Source of the DNA: Datura wrightii
Taxonomy: Eukaryota > Streptophyta > Magnoliopsida > Solanales > Solanaceae
Reading direction: 5' to 3'
Assembly: GCA_035772735.1 (NCBI GenBank)
Contig: JASDFA010000007.1
Coordinates: 140,057,001 to 140,121,000 of the forward strand
DNA length: 64,000 nt
Made by a program: the position numbers and the translations under genes. Positions 1 to 12,329 of the stretch are shown here, one piece after another (the stretch's first letter is position 1; each line of letters opens with the position of its first letter). The notes below the pieces were generated by a model. It was not told where the DNA came from. It did not search any database and saw nothing but the letters and a program-made list of their open reading frames with translations.

Positions 1-760
1 TCATTTCCTCTGCATTATCCAAGCTACTAAAACCATTCTTCACAGGCAGTGTTTCTATACAAGCAGATCTTGTAGGAGTCATATTGAAGGAGTGTCTTTT
101 TACTACATGCCAAGACACCTCCTTTTGATCAAGTACACCAGCCTTAGGACTCTCCTTAGTCTCTATTGAGCTTATAACCCCTTCTACACCTTCACCATTA
201 GGAGTTGCCTCTTTAGGCTGCCACACCTGTTTCATAACTTTCTTCCTCTTCGGTTCATTTTGTGCTTTTGTGATAGGATTAGCACAGTAATAACCTATCT
301 TAAGATATTTTCCATAAAAAACAGGTTTCCAATCATACTCCACAATTTGTTGGAACACTTTGCCTTGATCATCCATTATAGCTATGACAGAAGGCAGTTT
401 CTTCATAATATTGACTTCAATAAGCATTCTAGTATAAGAGATTCTGGTTTGTTTAGCTGTACATTCATCTGCATACATCGGCACTCCAATACCACTAGCT
501 ATACGGTTGAGAGAGTCACAACTCTAGTAGTTCATCAGCAAATTAGGGAATCTCACCCATAAAGGCACCTACTCATTACTAAAATCAAACCCAGGGGACC
601 ATTGTTTGAATATCATTGGTCTATTATTCATTGTATACGCCCCTGCATATATTATCTGATTTAAATTTGCCTTACTTTGGAATTTGACAATGTAATAGCC
701 CTCCTCATGGAAATACAAATTTGGTTTAAAGGGTCATCGATGAGTTCCACCCACTTTTTA
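1..760 (-). pseudogene. DUF4283-type retroelement protein fragment
   Basis: Read on the minus strand, the segment encodes a recognisable DUF4283 core. It includes a stretch like FHEEGYYIVKFQSKANLN, then NNRPMIFKQWSPGFDF, then VPLWVRFPNLLMNY, and IGVPMYADECTAKQTRISY followed by MLIEVN. It ends with a degenerate cysteine segment (KIGYYCANP) where a zinc knuckle normally sits. In plants this family is mostly LINE-associated ORF1-like nucleic-acid-binding protein. At least two in-frame stops break it, one just after DFSNE and one after LLMNY. The knuckle cysteine pattern is also incomplete, so it is a relic. The beginning of the window cuts off the C-terminal side. The plus-strand open frame at 260-562 is only its shadow. 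Confidence 0.75.
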
Positions 761-1263
761 AGAAAAAATTGTGATTACTAAATCTAAAAATTTCACCACG
801 TGCTTTATATGGCACTGTCATTAACCCCTACCTATTTTTAAAAATTATTTGATTTATGTTCAGTATTAATAAAGTCCAGATAGATCTTCTTTAAGATATC
901 ATATATTTTTTATCTATTGATTCTGAGTTTGAATTGATTTTGTTTTTTCACATGAAATAATAAGTTCTGGATGATTTATAGGAGTGTTCACAAAAATTCG
1001 ATAAATTGAATCAAATCAAAAATAAATAAAAAAAGATATTTTCCTGGTTTGATTTTTCACTATTAAAAATTGATAAGATTTAATTTAATTTTGATTTTGA
1101 TTTTGACTAAAAGAATAACTGAATCAAAAAGACCTATGCAAATACTATTTAAAATTTATAATTTTATACATCCCCCGCCCCCACCACACGCACACACAAA
1201 ATATATATATATATCTATATATATATATTATTCTTTTGATCCCGAGTTAATAAAATATGAAAG
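761..1263. other. AT-rich intergenic stretch
   Basis: No gene is visible. Around 980-1110 there is text of the kind found in Solanaceae hAT MITEs (repeated ATTGAATCAAATC and TTTTGATTTTGA motifs after GGAGTGTTCA), but the other end of such an element is not identifiable. Confidence 0.5.
1171..1228. repeat. C-rich/CA/TA simple repeat
   Basis: A run of C and CCA, then CACACACAAA, then two blocks of (TA)n. This is microsatellite sequence. The open frame at 1070-1291 crosses it and is not a gene. Confidence 0.8.
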
Positions 1264-1273
1264 AACAAATGTT

Positions 1274-1384
1274 CAACAACAACATACTTAATAAAATCCC
1301 ACAAGTGACGTGTAGGAAAGTAGAGTCTACATAGATTCTACCCCTACCTTATGGAGATAGAGATTATTTCCGAAGACCCGAACC
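1274..1384 (-). mobile_element. 5'-truncated Solanaceae SINE
   Basis: On the minus strand the segment reads like the 3' half of a common Solanaceae SINE. There is GGTAGGGGTAGAATCTATG, a later CACTTGTGGGATTTTATTAAG, and a terminal TTGTTGTTG run. It is flanked by a perfect 10-bp direct repeat, AACAAATGTT, at 1264-1273 and 1385-1394, as expected for a LINE-mobilised SINE. The tRNA-like head with A and B boxes is absent, so this is a 5'-truncated insertion. A related fragment lies at 35215-35296. Confidence 0.75.
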
Positions 1385-1574
1385 AACAAATGTTTAATGC
1401 AACATCTAGTAAGTAGAGGCATATAATTATTTTTTACTATTATCATTGCCAAGAAACTACCAACTTATTTTTCAACTACTATATCTAGTAAGTAAATGTG
1501 TATATTGAGGTTGACACAAAACTTTGAGCCCTTCTCATATGTTGAATCAACTTTTTGCAAGGATGCTACATAAT

Positions 1575-2911
1575 GGTGGTTAGCTATAGCTAAAGAGATG
1601 GAGTCTTTTCATAAAAACTAGACATGAATCTTAGTGAAAAAGGCATAAAGGGAAGAGGACAGTTGGATGTAAATGGATCTATAAAAAGAACGAGGGAATT
1701 CTTGAAGTGAAAGATGTTAGGTTGAAGGTGAGATTGATTGCAAAGGGTTTCAATCAGAAGGAGGAAGTTGACTACAATAAGATTTTCTCTCAAGTCGTGA
1801 AGCATAACTCAATTTGCATGCTTCTAGCATTTGTTACACAATTGGACTTAAAACTTCAACAATTTGATGTCAAAACTGCTTTCTTGCAGGACGATCTAGA
1901 AGACACAATCTATAGAGATCATCTAAAGGAATCTCAGCCGAGGGAAGAAGATCATATATGTCAACTGAAGAAATATTTGTATGGTTTGTAGAAATTCCAT
2001 AGACAGTAGTACAAGAGGTTTGATGTATTTATGCCTACACATAAATTTTCTCGGAGTACATTTGATAGTTGTTGTGTATCACAATAAGATTTATGGTAAC
2101 TCAACAGTTTATTAATTATTGTATGTTGATGATATACTTATTGTTGCTAATAACATCACAGAAATAAATGCCTTGAAGAAACTGTTAAGTAAGGAATTTG
2201 ACATGAAGAATTTGGAAGCTACAAAGAAGATCCTAGGTATGGAGATTTTAAGAGAAGATGGTGTTGTACATCTTTCTCAGAAGAGGTACATTGAAAGGGC
2301 TCTTGAGAGATTCAATATACATAAGTGCAAGCCAGTAAGTTCACCGTTAGCTCCTCATTCTAAACTTTCAAAATTAAAAATGTCTCAATTGAGGATGAGG
2401 TAGAGCATATGTCAAAGGTTTCTTATGTCAGTGCAGTTGGTAGCATTATGTATTCTATGGTGTATACATGTTCAAATATTACACAATCTATAAATGCGGT
2501 AATATAGATATATGTCCAACTCAGGAAAGAGGCATTAGGAAGTTGTCAAGTAAATTTTGAGATATCTCAAGGTAGCTTCTGATGTTGGTCTGACATTTTA
2601 AAAAAGTCGTGGAGATGTTTCGGGTCTCGATTATGTGGACTCTGACTATGCAGGGATTTTGATATAAGGAGGTCCACAACTGTCATATTTACTCTTATTG
2701 GTAGTGCAGTTAGTTGAAAATCGACTCTTCAGTCGATCATCGTTTTTTTCTACAATACATGGCTGCAATAGAAACAGTGAAAGAAGTTATTTTGTTAAAA
2801 GGTTTAGTGGCAGAATTGAGTTTGATCTACGGGAATCAACTCTTTGATGTGATAGCCAGAGTTTTATGGAACATTCACAAAAGCAAAGTTAGACACTTCT
2901 GTATAAAATAA
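1575..2911 (+). pseudogene. Ty1/copia pol fragment (RT-RNase H)
   Basis: In order along the plus strand are the reverse transcriptase start (LIAKGFNQKEEVDY, then LDLKLQQFDVKTAFLQ), the catalytic box at 2119 onward (MYVDDILIVANN), the RT-RNase H connection (KRYIERALERF), and RNase H pieces around 2410-2911 (VSYVSAVGSIMYSMV, RRSTTV, IGSAVS, then IETVKEVILLKGLVAELSLI). Numerous stops and frameshifts separate these pieces. No gag, protease, integrase or LTR is attached, so it is a truncated dead copy of a Tnt1-like copia element. Its extreme 3' end (about 2865-2911) resembles 25490-25560, so the segmental duplication starts in or next to it. Confidence 0.85.
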
Positions 2912-3815
2912 CCTAGGAAAACACAAAACTTCATATTTAAAAAAAAAATAACTATACTTACATATTTTATTCGGCATGTACTTTTTCTCACAATTGCTTG
3001 GCAATGACAGTACAAATTTTTTCAATCTGGAGTTCAACACATCCTTAATTTTAAGAAAGCATGTATTATGTGTTACTTTTAGATTTGTACTAGTTTATCT
3101 GAGAATGTCTTTTCATCATTTCAGGTTCAAATTCATGAATCTCCAATCTGCTCATAGCCTAAAATATTATCCTAGTTAATCCATAAAAGACTCTTATCGG
3201 TGAGTTATTCGTTCTCAAGGTAAAATGCACCAAAAATGATAAATGTACAAAATTAATTTTTAAAAAAAAATTAGAAGTGAAAAGGTCAATTGTAGTAGTT
3301 GTAGAGTACCTCAATGAATTTTGAGATGGAATCCAAAGTCAAAGACTAAGTCTTAAAACCGGGAAGAATCTAAACAAAGCCATCTAAAATTTGTTAAAAA
3401 GTGGCAATATGTGAAAGAATTCACAATTTCACATTTTTGAGATATACCATTGATTGTTGAAACTTGAAAGTAATATATCAGGAAAGAAGATAATCTGACA
3501 ACCATAGATAAAATAAGCAATGCAGAAAGATAATTAAGTACCAATTCTATAGGTTAAAGCAACATACAAATTTGAAAAACCAATATACTATTGATGAGAG
3601 ACTTGCATATTACTGCAAACATAACAAACGTTACTACTTAACGAACTTGTCAAGTCTAAATACCAGTCTATGCTTAATTGTCAGAGCATTTAATATAAAA
3701 TAAAACAGTCTTCAATGTTTTGTCAACAAACAATAATACTTATTGTCTTTCAAATTGTCAACATAAAAAACACTCAAAGCCATAAAATTAAGATACAATG
3801 TTAAATAGCAGCAAG
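2912..3815. other. 3' flank of B3 copy 1
   Basis: No coding sequence is recognised. It is paralogous to about 25560-26529 in duplication unit 2, so it is non-coding DNA that was copied together with the gene. Confidence 0.6.
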
Positions 3816-5886
3816 TTATTTTTTATTTTTCTTGTTGGAACGGGAATTTGCTCCTTCGTGGAGAACTCGAACTTGTAAATAAAGGCCTTTGTTGAATTTT
3901 TCTCTCACAAATTCACAAATACGCTCGTCATTTTTCTCCACAAGGTTCCATCTATATAAATTGCGACATCCGCCAATTAGCCATATTCTACCATTCTTCC
4001 AAATCTTGAGTTTGGTCTTAAATTCTCTGCCAGCAAAGTCGCGAATAGTCATGCTTGAAGGAAGTTCAAGTTTGTAGTTTCTCACCACATCAACTGGGAC
4101 ATACTGCAATTAGGAAGAAAGATTTGTTAAATGTGAATGCTATACGATTGAACTATGAATCATTCACTAAAATAATTATAGGCTTTTATTACCAGTTCAT
4201 CTCTCTTATCTAGTCGTATTTTCGAAAAAAAGTAAGGACTTTTTGGCTGAGTTGCACGTCCACTTTTGAATATATTTGTACCAAAATAGTCATGGCGATC
4301 CCTCATCTTGCAGTGGCTCTTTTGCATCCAGCTAAATCAAGAAAGTTAACTGGTCAGGTCCACAAAGAGAAATCTCATAGAAATTCAAAGATACCCATCC
4401 ATTTCATTTTATATGGTGGTATTATATTGAACATGAACTTTAAGAAAGAAAGAAGACTTTTAATACAAGATATCAATTTTTTCTAAAATGAGATTTAACT
4501 TTATTCTTCTTTGTTATTCTAAAAAAACTAACAAAAGTACCTTTGGGCTCGTTTTGTCAGCGTACCAAGCAATCGAACCTTTTCAAAATTCTATAAAATT
4601 GGCAATCTTAAATATTTCATGACATTTATATGATTATAAGATCATGTTCAAATATACAAAGATCTTATTTTTGTAACGAAGCACTAACATGAAAAGAATT
4701 AAATAGCATATAAAGTATAACAAAGGAGTAAATATATATAAAGATCTTTAATTTGTATATACCTTTTGATCGATGCGCTTTTTTCTTAATGTGTCAGTCA
4801 TTTCATTCTTGTCTTCCTCTTCATCATCATCATTTTCATATTCTTCCTCTTCCATATATCTGTGTTTTGAATGTAGCACCTTTTTTTTTATCTTTTCTTC
4901 GTCTTTTGTTTTTTACTACCTCATATTCCTTGTCCTCATTCTCCTCTTTTTTTTTCTACCATGTAATCCTCATTATTATTATCATAAGAAGAATTATTGT
5001 TGCTTTTACTAGTCCAATTCTTTCTCTTTAGGCCTACACTCTTTTGATGTTCAACATTAATTTCTTCCTCTTCCTCCACATTTACGGTCAATTTTAAACC
5101 TCCAACTCCTTTCTTTTCGCATTCAGATCTTCCAAGTAATTTGAAGTCAAATCTATTTCCATCATAATCGAAGATCAAAAAGTCTCCCAACTCTATATTG
5201 TTGTCCTCAATGAATTTCTCCCATCCAACTTGAAAATAAAAATTTCCTCCTGTTTTGGTCACTCCTATAAGCCACATATTGTCAAATCGATCTCTAAGGG
5301 AAACCTTTCTAGGAAACTTTCCATTCTTATAATCGACAAAACTTGTAGGGATTTTCTGTGAAGAAAAAGAAGTTTCATTTTTGAAAAAAATAAATAGAAT
5401 AATATCAATTTCTTTAAATCAGATTGACTATATCATAAAAACAACAAGTATCAGACGGTAAAATATTTCAAATAAACTAAAAGTTTGAGATTTAAAAGGT
5501 TAGAATTCAATATTGTTACTATTTCAGAAACTACAAAATAAAATGTGAGTCATTCTCATAGTTTTACTGTAAAGTTACTTTCTTTAATACTCAGAATTAA
5601 TATGGAGTCTGAAAATGCATATGCAATTTATGACATTTATTGACTTAATTCCACAGAATACTAATACAAAATTAGGAGATATCCAAATTCATTCAATATC
5701 TAAGTTTTGTAGATCTAAATCTCATCAAGGTCTTTCCTTCCCATATCAATTGCCTCCATCTTCCAAAAGAATAAAAAATTCAAGAAAAAGAGTTTCAAGA
5801 AATCAGATGTCATAAGAGGCGGGAGTATACTTACCAGCCGTTTCACTGTTTCTATGGATGAAAACCTTGAAGAAATCTTTTTCCAT
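3816..5886 (-). pseudogene. B3-domain (REM-type) gene, decayed copy 1
   Basis: Four exon-like blocks match the intact copy at 26530-28838: 5835-5886, 4763-5355, 4193-4331 and 3816-4103. The first B3 domain (WLIGVTKTGGNFYFQVGWEK, then IELGDFLIFDYDGN) and the second (YVPVDVVRNYKLELPSSMT, then GRIWLIGG) are easy to see. Against copy 2 there are three disabling differences. Exon 1 is 2 bp shorter just before the donor (52 versus 54 bp). The acidic region has 9 A in place of an 8-bp stretch (around 4957-4965), giving a stop soon after. Exon 3 has a 4-bp deletion after GCCACT and then a stop. Splice sites are mostly preserved. I infer a pseudogene that decayed after duplication; a short first-domain product cannot be excluded. 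Confidence 0.85.
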
Positions 5887-6507
5887 GCTTTCTTTTTCCT
5901 TCAAACTTTAAGAGAATAGAAGAATACCGTAACCCTATATGCTTTTTCAATATTGAAGGAGCAAATATAAAAGAGAAGACATATTACAAAAATCTTAAGA
6001 TTCTCATAGATTTGCGGGCTCTTTTCCACTTTTCATGTAGTAAATATAGAAATAGTAATTTTTTTTTTCTCATCATGTAGTAAATGCAAAAATAATAATC
6101 ATAGAGAAATATGATGTGTTATTGAGATTAAACTTCGCCTATATATATATATCTTTCAACTTTTGCATTTTAAGTGGATATATCAGTGGTGTATATATAC
6201 TCTCGTTGTTTAACATATTGTACATATATATCTTCGTCATCTAACAAATGGTACATATTTATCTTTTTTCTTAAAAAAAACAATTTCTTTTTATAAAAAA
6301 TATAAATTTAAAATTGATATTTTAATTTCAAAAACGTCATGTGACTTTAAGAGATTCCCTCGCCTTTTTTTAACCCCTCCAGATCTGATCCAACTAAAAC
6401 AACTCAATCCCTCTTTTATTCAAACCAGATTCAAACTCAATTTTATGACTGAATAGTAGAGGGATCGGGTTTTTTCATTTGGATCAGGTCTCGTTCAGGT
6501 GTGAAGG
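5887..6507. other. Upstream region of B3 copy 1
   Basis: AT-rich, no gene. It aligns by eye with the sequence upstream of copy 2 (28839-29300), so it holds the duplicated promoter region of the minus-strand B3 gene. A TA-rich stretch near 6140-6165 occurs here. No TATA box can be assigned with confidence. Confidence 0.5.
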
Positions 6508-7058
6508 AATAAAAAATGGATGAAGTAAACTTTTAAAGCCACGTGAAAGTTTTAAAATTAAAAAATTAATTTTAATTTTTTTAAATTTAGTCTATTAGCG
6601 AAAATGACATATATGCATCATTTGTTAACCGTATCAATTCAATCATTTGAGTCAAACTGGAAAAAAAATCTAACTAGCTAATTATTCGGTTCGATATTGG
6701 AAAAAAATTGATCTTAATTGGTTTAATTTGGTTTTAACTAAAAAGAGTCAAACCGTATCAAACCAACTTGATAATATATGTATATAATTTTTATAATATT
6801 TTATGTAATTTAAAAATACTTCTTAAAATTTTCACAGTGTTTGTCTTTTTAACATGTATTATTTCAAGTCTGGACTTGTAATTTGAATGATCCAATAAGT
6901 TTTGTAACTCATAGATGCGTGTTATTAACTCAAGTAACGCCCAAATCAAAATCAAATCAATTTTAATACTAAAAAAAAGAAACAATTTTCAACACTAGAA
7001 GTGACAATAATATTAAATATCTAATTTTCTATTTTGCAGGTTAATTTACACAGTGAAA
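6508..7058. repeat. Dispersed repeat, copy A
   Basis: First of four copies of an AT-rich non-coding family. Shared landmarks are TGGTTTTAACTAAAAA, GAATGATCCAATAAGTTTT, GCGTGTTATTAACTCAA, GACAATAATATTAAATAT and AGGTTAATTTACACAGTGAAA. The other copies are at 8550-9705, 11095-12088 and 29300-30033 continuing at 32053-32349. Copy A stops exactly where the insert at 7059 begins. The family resembles non-autonomous hAT-type DNA elements (right ends resemble ATGTACACCCCTA), but clean termini are not visible. Confidence 0.75.
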
Positions 7059-8549
7059 TGACACGACCGAATGGGCGAGCCATGCAGGCATCTACATTGA
7101 CTCTAGCTCGATAGGCGAATCTTTCTTTACCAATGTTTAACATAATTTAATATTCAATAACTGTACAAATAAAATGTTTCTAAAATTTAAAATAAATTAT
7201 TTCCCCACCATGACCTCCACAAAATCTAGTCTAAACAGGTATAAGAACTCTAAAAAGAATACCGATAAAATAAAATGACACAACTTTGTTTGCGTAGCGA
7301 ATACGGAAGCTGATGCTGAGTACTCCACATCATTTATGAAACTTCAAACCTAACACAACCTACACCCAAAAAGGTTTAGCAAGGTAGTATCAGTATACCA
7401 CAATATTGGTAGGTATCATTGGCCGACTAAGATTTATTCACACAATAGTATATAATCAGCATGCAATCGATTATCCAATTCTAACAACAATTCCGGCATT
7501 CTAATTATATCCTATCAAGTTCATCAATCAATTTATTAATTCATATAACCTAAACAATATTCAAATACCTGTATCTCAAACTCTAGCCATCAATCAAAAC
7601 CCATGATTTTGTTTCCCTCTCTCATTGCAACTGTCTCATACCAGGAGCAGTCGCTCGCCGCAACGACACCCTATATAGGCAGTAGCCCTAACTGACCTTT
7701 TCCCTTCTTCAACCTGCTATTTAAACATTATGACACGCCTTATTCAGTCATACCTAATTTTTACTAACTAAGTCCATTCCCCTAATTCAAGACCCTTTTA
7801 TTGACTCAACAACATTAATTAACCTTTTTTCAATCTCTAACCCTTTATCCGTTCCCCGATATTATACCTAGATCAACTACTTCCTAATTTATCATACCAT
7901 CATCAAATCAGTCATGCTACTATTTTACAACTCACAATGACCATATTGAACAAGCATTCAATCACGATATTAAATAAATAACGCAAATATTCAACAAGAA
8001 AAACATAAAACATATCACTGGAGTTATGCCCTCAAAAAATAAAGGTACAAGCATATACCTGCACCTTCCCAATTCCACATTGTACCATTCAGTACCAAAA
8101 CTGCATCATGTAGTACCATACCTACATCATAGCATCATGTATTATCTCATCATGTATTTTCTTATCATTATATCCCCATATCCTACCTGAATCATATCGG
8201 TCTATCATATATCACATATGTATATCTGTTATCTGTTATCTGTCACTCGTATGTGTACTTGTTCTGATCTCTGTCTGACAGTCGTATTTATATCATACTA
8301 TACCTGTACAAATCTCCGTCTCATAGTGATACCGTCAGTGATATGCAACGCACACGCCTCCGTCACATCACTGTACACACATGCCAAAGGTTCTTATGTC
8401 TGTCTTTCTAGTCATGACCTGCAGGGGACTCTAGAAATCCATGCACTATACACTCGGCCGTATGAATCTTTCGTCATATCTGTCTGTGTACTCATCCACA
8501 CTAATCACCTAGATGCTAACCTCGGGCATGAGCCACTTCTACTCCAAGC
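7059..8549 (-). mobile_element. LTR-like insert between repeat copies
   Basis: The base composition changes abruptly at 7059, from very AT-rich repeat to balanced sequence. It reads TGACACGACCGAATGGG at the left edge and ends near CTACTCCAAGCA. Read on the minus strand it ends CGGTCGTGTCA, which fits a plant LTR terminus. No protein domain is visible; the frame at 8218-8589 has low-complexity composition and no known motif. No matching partner LTR, primer site or target duplication is seen. I infer a solo LTR or other non-coding transposon fragment. Confidence 0.45.
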
Positions 8550-9705
8550 ATTTAATAAATGGATGAGGTTAGCTTTTAAAGCTGCATGAAATTTTTAAAA
8601 TTAAAAAGCTAATTTTAATTTTTTTAATTCAGTAAATATAGGTCTATTAACGAAAATGACAAATATGCATCATTTGTTAACCGCATTATTTGTTAACCAG
8701 ATCAATTTGATAATTTGAGTCAAATCGGAAAAAAAATCCGGCTAGCTAGTTATGTGGTTCAATGTTGGAAAAAAATTGACCTTCATTGGTTTCATTTGGT
8801 TTTAACTAAAAAAAATTAAAATCGAATCAAACCAACTTGACATTATACGTATATAATTTTTATAAATATTTTATGTAATTTATAAATACTTCTTTGTTTG
8901 TCTTTTAACATGTATATTTCAAGACTAGACTTGTAATTTTGAATGATCCAATAAGTTTTATAACTCATATATGTGTGTTATTAACTCAAATAACATCCAA
9001 ATCAAAATTAAATCAATTTTAATACTAAAAATAGTAATTTCAACACTAGAAATGACAATAATATTAGATATCTATTTTTTGATTTTGTAGGTTAATTTAC
9101 ACAGTGAAAAAATATAACTTAATTTTTTTAATGTTTAGTTAAGTAATTAATACTTATTAGTCAGAATTGTTTTGGCATGACTTAGTACTTTTATAATATG
9201 ATCATTTTCATTATTATCTATTAATTAACAATATTTCTTTTATGCCATTTTTTTTTAATTGAATATTTTAGTATAATATAATAACTCATCTCATATTTTG
9301 TGATTTTTTTATATGAAATACATTATTAGATAGTTGTATGTACTAGGATTAAAGAAATATTTCAAGTATAAGTTATATATTTTGTATGAAGATTTTATCG
9401 GTAAAAAACTCCAAAAAAAGGCTGAAAACCCCGAAAATTTTGAAATTGAAAAAATTTAACTTTTATTGATTTAATCTTTTTATAAATTTAAAAACCTGAT
9501 ACAATTAATTTAATTTAATATTTAAAAAATTTGAACTAATCCGAATTATGCACACATTTATTTAATGTAAGAGAGAGATGGAATTGCAAATGGGGAATAA
9601 ACTCAAATTAGCATACCATAAAATATGTTCCCACTGAAGTGGTTAAGAAAAGAATTAGAAAGCTAGATGGTGTTAACTTCAAGTTAGATTAAGGGACTAA
9701 AATTA
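8550..9705. repeat. Dispersed repeat, copy B (long)
   Basis: The first 550 bp match copy A. The remainder matches copy C (11095-12088), including ACTGAAGTGGTTAAGAAAAG and TTAACTTCAAGTTAGATTAA near the end. Copy B contains the uninterrupted version of the site into which the foldback element at 30034 inserted (GCATGACTTAGTACTTTTAT). Confidence 0.7.
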
Positions 9706-9771
9706 TTTTGATATTCAAGAGAGAGAAATATTATTAAGCCTATGTGTCATTGTATTGCTCATTCTGTTTCA

Positions 9772-10596
9772 TATGGGTGTTCAGGGTTTTATGAAAAATT
9801 AAATTATAAGTTGATTTTAAAAAATTAATATTTAATTTGATTTAATTTTAAATTTATTCATAATATTTAATTTAATTTTAATTTTATTAAAAAAATTAAA
9901 AATTAACTAAATTGAACCACTAAATTTTGTACATAAATTTAACAATTATTTAAATATATGATATTAATTTTAATAAATAATTATAAATATTTTATACCTT
10001 TTTTATCATTACATTGGTTTTACTCTACTTATTTCACATGCACTATAATATTTTTAAATTTTATTTCTTAAAAAATATGTCCAAACCTAACACTCGCAAT
10101 TTAATTGTATACATGTGGTATTATGCATTGCTTAATTTTAATTTTTTTTGTTAATACGTTTATCTACTCTTCATCAATGATTTGCCTTTTTAATTTTTGA
10201 AGTATTAATCATTCTATTGAAAGTTGTATATTGCTTCCGTGTGGATGCTAGACATGTGAAGTGGAAGCTTCTATAGTTATGCAATTTAAAACTGCTAAAG
10301 TTTTGGAATAGTGTTGAAAAATAATAGAAGATTAAGATACATTCATCGTTTGTTAGTAGAAAAAAATTTGTTGTTCCTAATGTTCACTTGAAATAGTTGT
10401 CTCATGTCTCTATACTATTATCAATTTATCATTAACTAGTTATAAACTAAAAAAATGAATCAAACCGACAATAATCAAATTGATGGTTTTTATCTTATTT
10501 AGTTTGATTTAATTTTAAAATTTAAAAAATAAACTAAATTAATTTAATTTTAAATTTGATAAAAAATCGATCAAAATCAAATCATGAACATCTCTG
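9772..10596. mobile_element. Putative old hAT-type MITE
   Basis: It begins TATGGGTGTTCAGGG and ends CATGAACATCTCTG, an imperfect inverted pair resembling the TAGGGGTGTTCA ends of Solanaceae hAT MITEs. The interior is AT-rich, with TTTAATTTGATTTAATTTTAA-like text near both ends. Flanking octamers (CTGTTTCA and TTATTCCA) agree at five of eight positions, so the target duplication is weak. No coding sequence is present. Confidence 0.4.
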
Positions 10597-11094
10597 TTAT
10601 TCCATACTACTTAGACAATATTTCCTTATTACTTTGTTTCTAAAAGTTGAATTTAAATTTAATTTTTTAAATATTCTTAATAAGAAGCTTCAGAGAAATT
10701 ATGATATGCGAACGACCACTAAGTTTGAATTTTTATAACCACACAAATTTTATAATATAGTTAAAATTATAAATTTTAAATATTTTATTTTATTTTTTAA
10801 ATTTCCAATCGAATTGCCACATAAATTAGGAAAAGAGCACAAAATGAAAAGGAAAAATAATGATCTTGGTCCATGAGTTATTGTCTAATTATATTTTTAG
10901 TCCTTATGCTAATTACCTTAAGGGTGTTTTCAATAAGGAGGAAATATTTTTTAAAAAATAATTTTCTATTTTTTTATGATTGATTGATCAAAAATTTTGA
11001 AAACTATTTTTTTTTTATAAATAAATTTATTGAAAATAAGAAAAATGGCTTTTTAAACAATAATAGGAAGAACAACTCATTAAAATAATATTTT
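10597..11094. other. AT-rich intergenic stretch
   Basis: Nothing recognised apart from A/T homopolymers. The short open frame at 10556-10738 lies across a MITE end and is not a gene. Confidence 0.5.
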
Positions 11095-12088
11095 TTCGTG
11101 TTTGATTTGGTTAGTGTTTTAAAAAAATAAAATCGGCCATTATTGATTTGGTTGGTTTTAACTAAAAAAGCTAAATCAAATCAAACCAATCCGACATTAT
11201 ATGTATATAACTTTTATAAATATTTTATATAATTTATAAATACTTTTAAAAAAATTTAATAGTTTTTGTCTTTTAATATGTATTATTTTAAGTTTGAATT
11301 TGTAATTTTTAAATGATCCAATAAGTTTTATAACTAATAGATGCGTGTTATTAACTCAAATAATGGCCAAACCAAAATCAAATCAATTTTAATACTAAAA
11401 AAAAGAAATAATTTCAAACTAAAAATGACAATAATATTAAATATCTAATTTTTTAATTTTATAGGTTAATTTACATAGTGAAAACACGTAACTTAATTTT
11501 TTTTAACGTTTAATTATGTAATTAATACTTATTAGTTATACTTTATTTGACTTGTCTTAATACATTTAGAGTATGATCATTTCATTATGACGTATTAATT
11601 AATAATATTTATTTTATGCAATTTGATTATTTGTTGAATATTTTAGTACAATATCATCATTCATCTCATGTTTTGTGTTTTTTTCTTTATATGAAACACC
11701 TTATTAGATAGTTGTATGTTACTAGATTAAAGAAAATATTTCAAGTATACATGTTTTTATGAAAATTTTATCGGGGAAAAACTCCAAAAAAAATCGAAAA
11801 ACTCAAAAAAATTGAAAAATTCCAAAATTAAAACACCCGACTTTTATTAATTTAGTTTAATCTATAAATTTAAAATCCAATATAATTAATTTAATGTAAT
11901 GTTTAAAAATTTTGAACCAATTCAAACTATATACACCATTATTTCGATGCAGGAGAGAGATATGTAATTGCAAATGGGTGATAAACCCAAATTAGCATAC
12001 TGTAAAATATGTACCTACTGAAGTGGTTAAGAAAAGAATTAAAAAGTTGACGGTGTTAACTTCAAGTTAGATTAAAGGACTAAAATTA
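11095..12088. repeat. Dispersed repeat, copy C
   Basis: It carries the same ordered landmarks as copies A and B (AAATGATCCAATAAGTTTTA, ATGCGTGTTATTAACTCAAA, GGTTAATTTACATAGTGAAA) and the same 3' part as copy B. It differs by scattered substitutions and small indels. No coding sequence. Confidence 0.7.
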
Positions 12089-12329
12089 CACACTTTATTT
12101 CATTAACGGTTAAATGTGCTTAATTCACTAATACGAGGATCAAAATCGGTATTTAGACAATAACTCTGGAACTAAAACTGCTAACTTTTACTTTTCCATC
12201 TATATATTTTTGGGACCATAACAAAATAGTAACAACAACGGTTCTACACTTTTATTGTTCAGAAAATTATTCAATCTTCTTTTTTTTTTCTCAAAAATAT
12301 GGTCAAACAGTTTTCTGTTAAGGAAATTA

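Larger units (their letters stand above)
2865..6650. repeat. Segmental duplication, unit 1
   Basis: This block matches 25525-29435 in the same orientation almost throughout. It covers 3' flanking DNA (for example CTCATAGCCTAAAATATTAT in both), all four B3-gene exons, the introns, and the upstream DNA to about the AACGAAAATG...CATCATTTGTTAA motif. The two units are about 19 kb apart, separated by transposons. By eye they share most positions with frequent small indels, so the event is not recent. Confidence 0.85.

Noticed and set aside
8218..8589. 123-residue plus-strand frame
   Set aside because: It lies mostly within the LTR-like insert and crosses into repeat copy B. No domain is recognised and there is no splice support.
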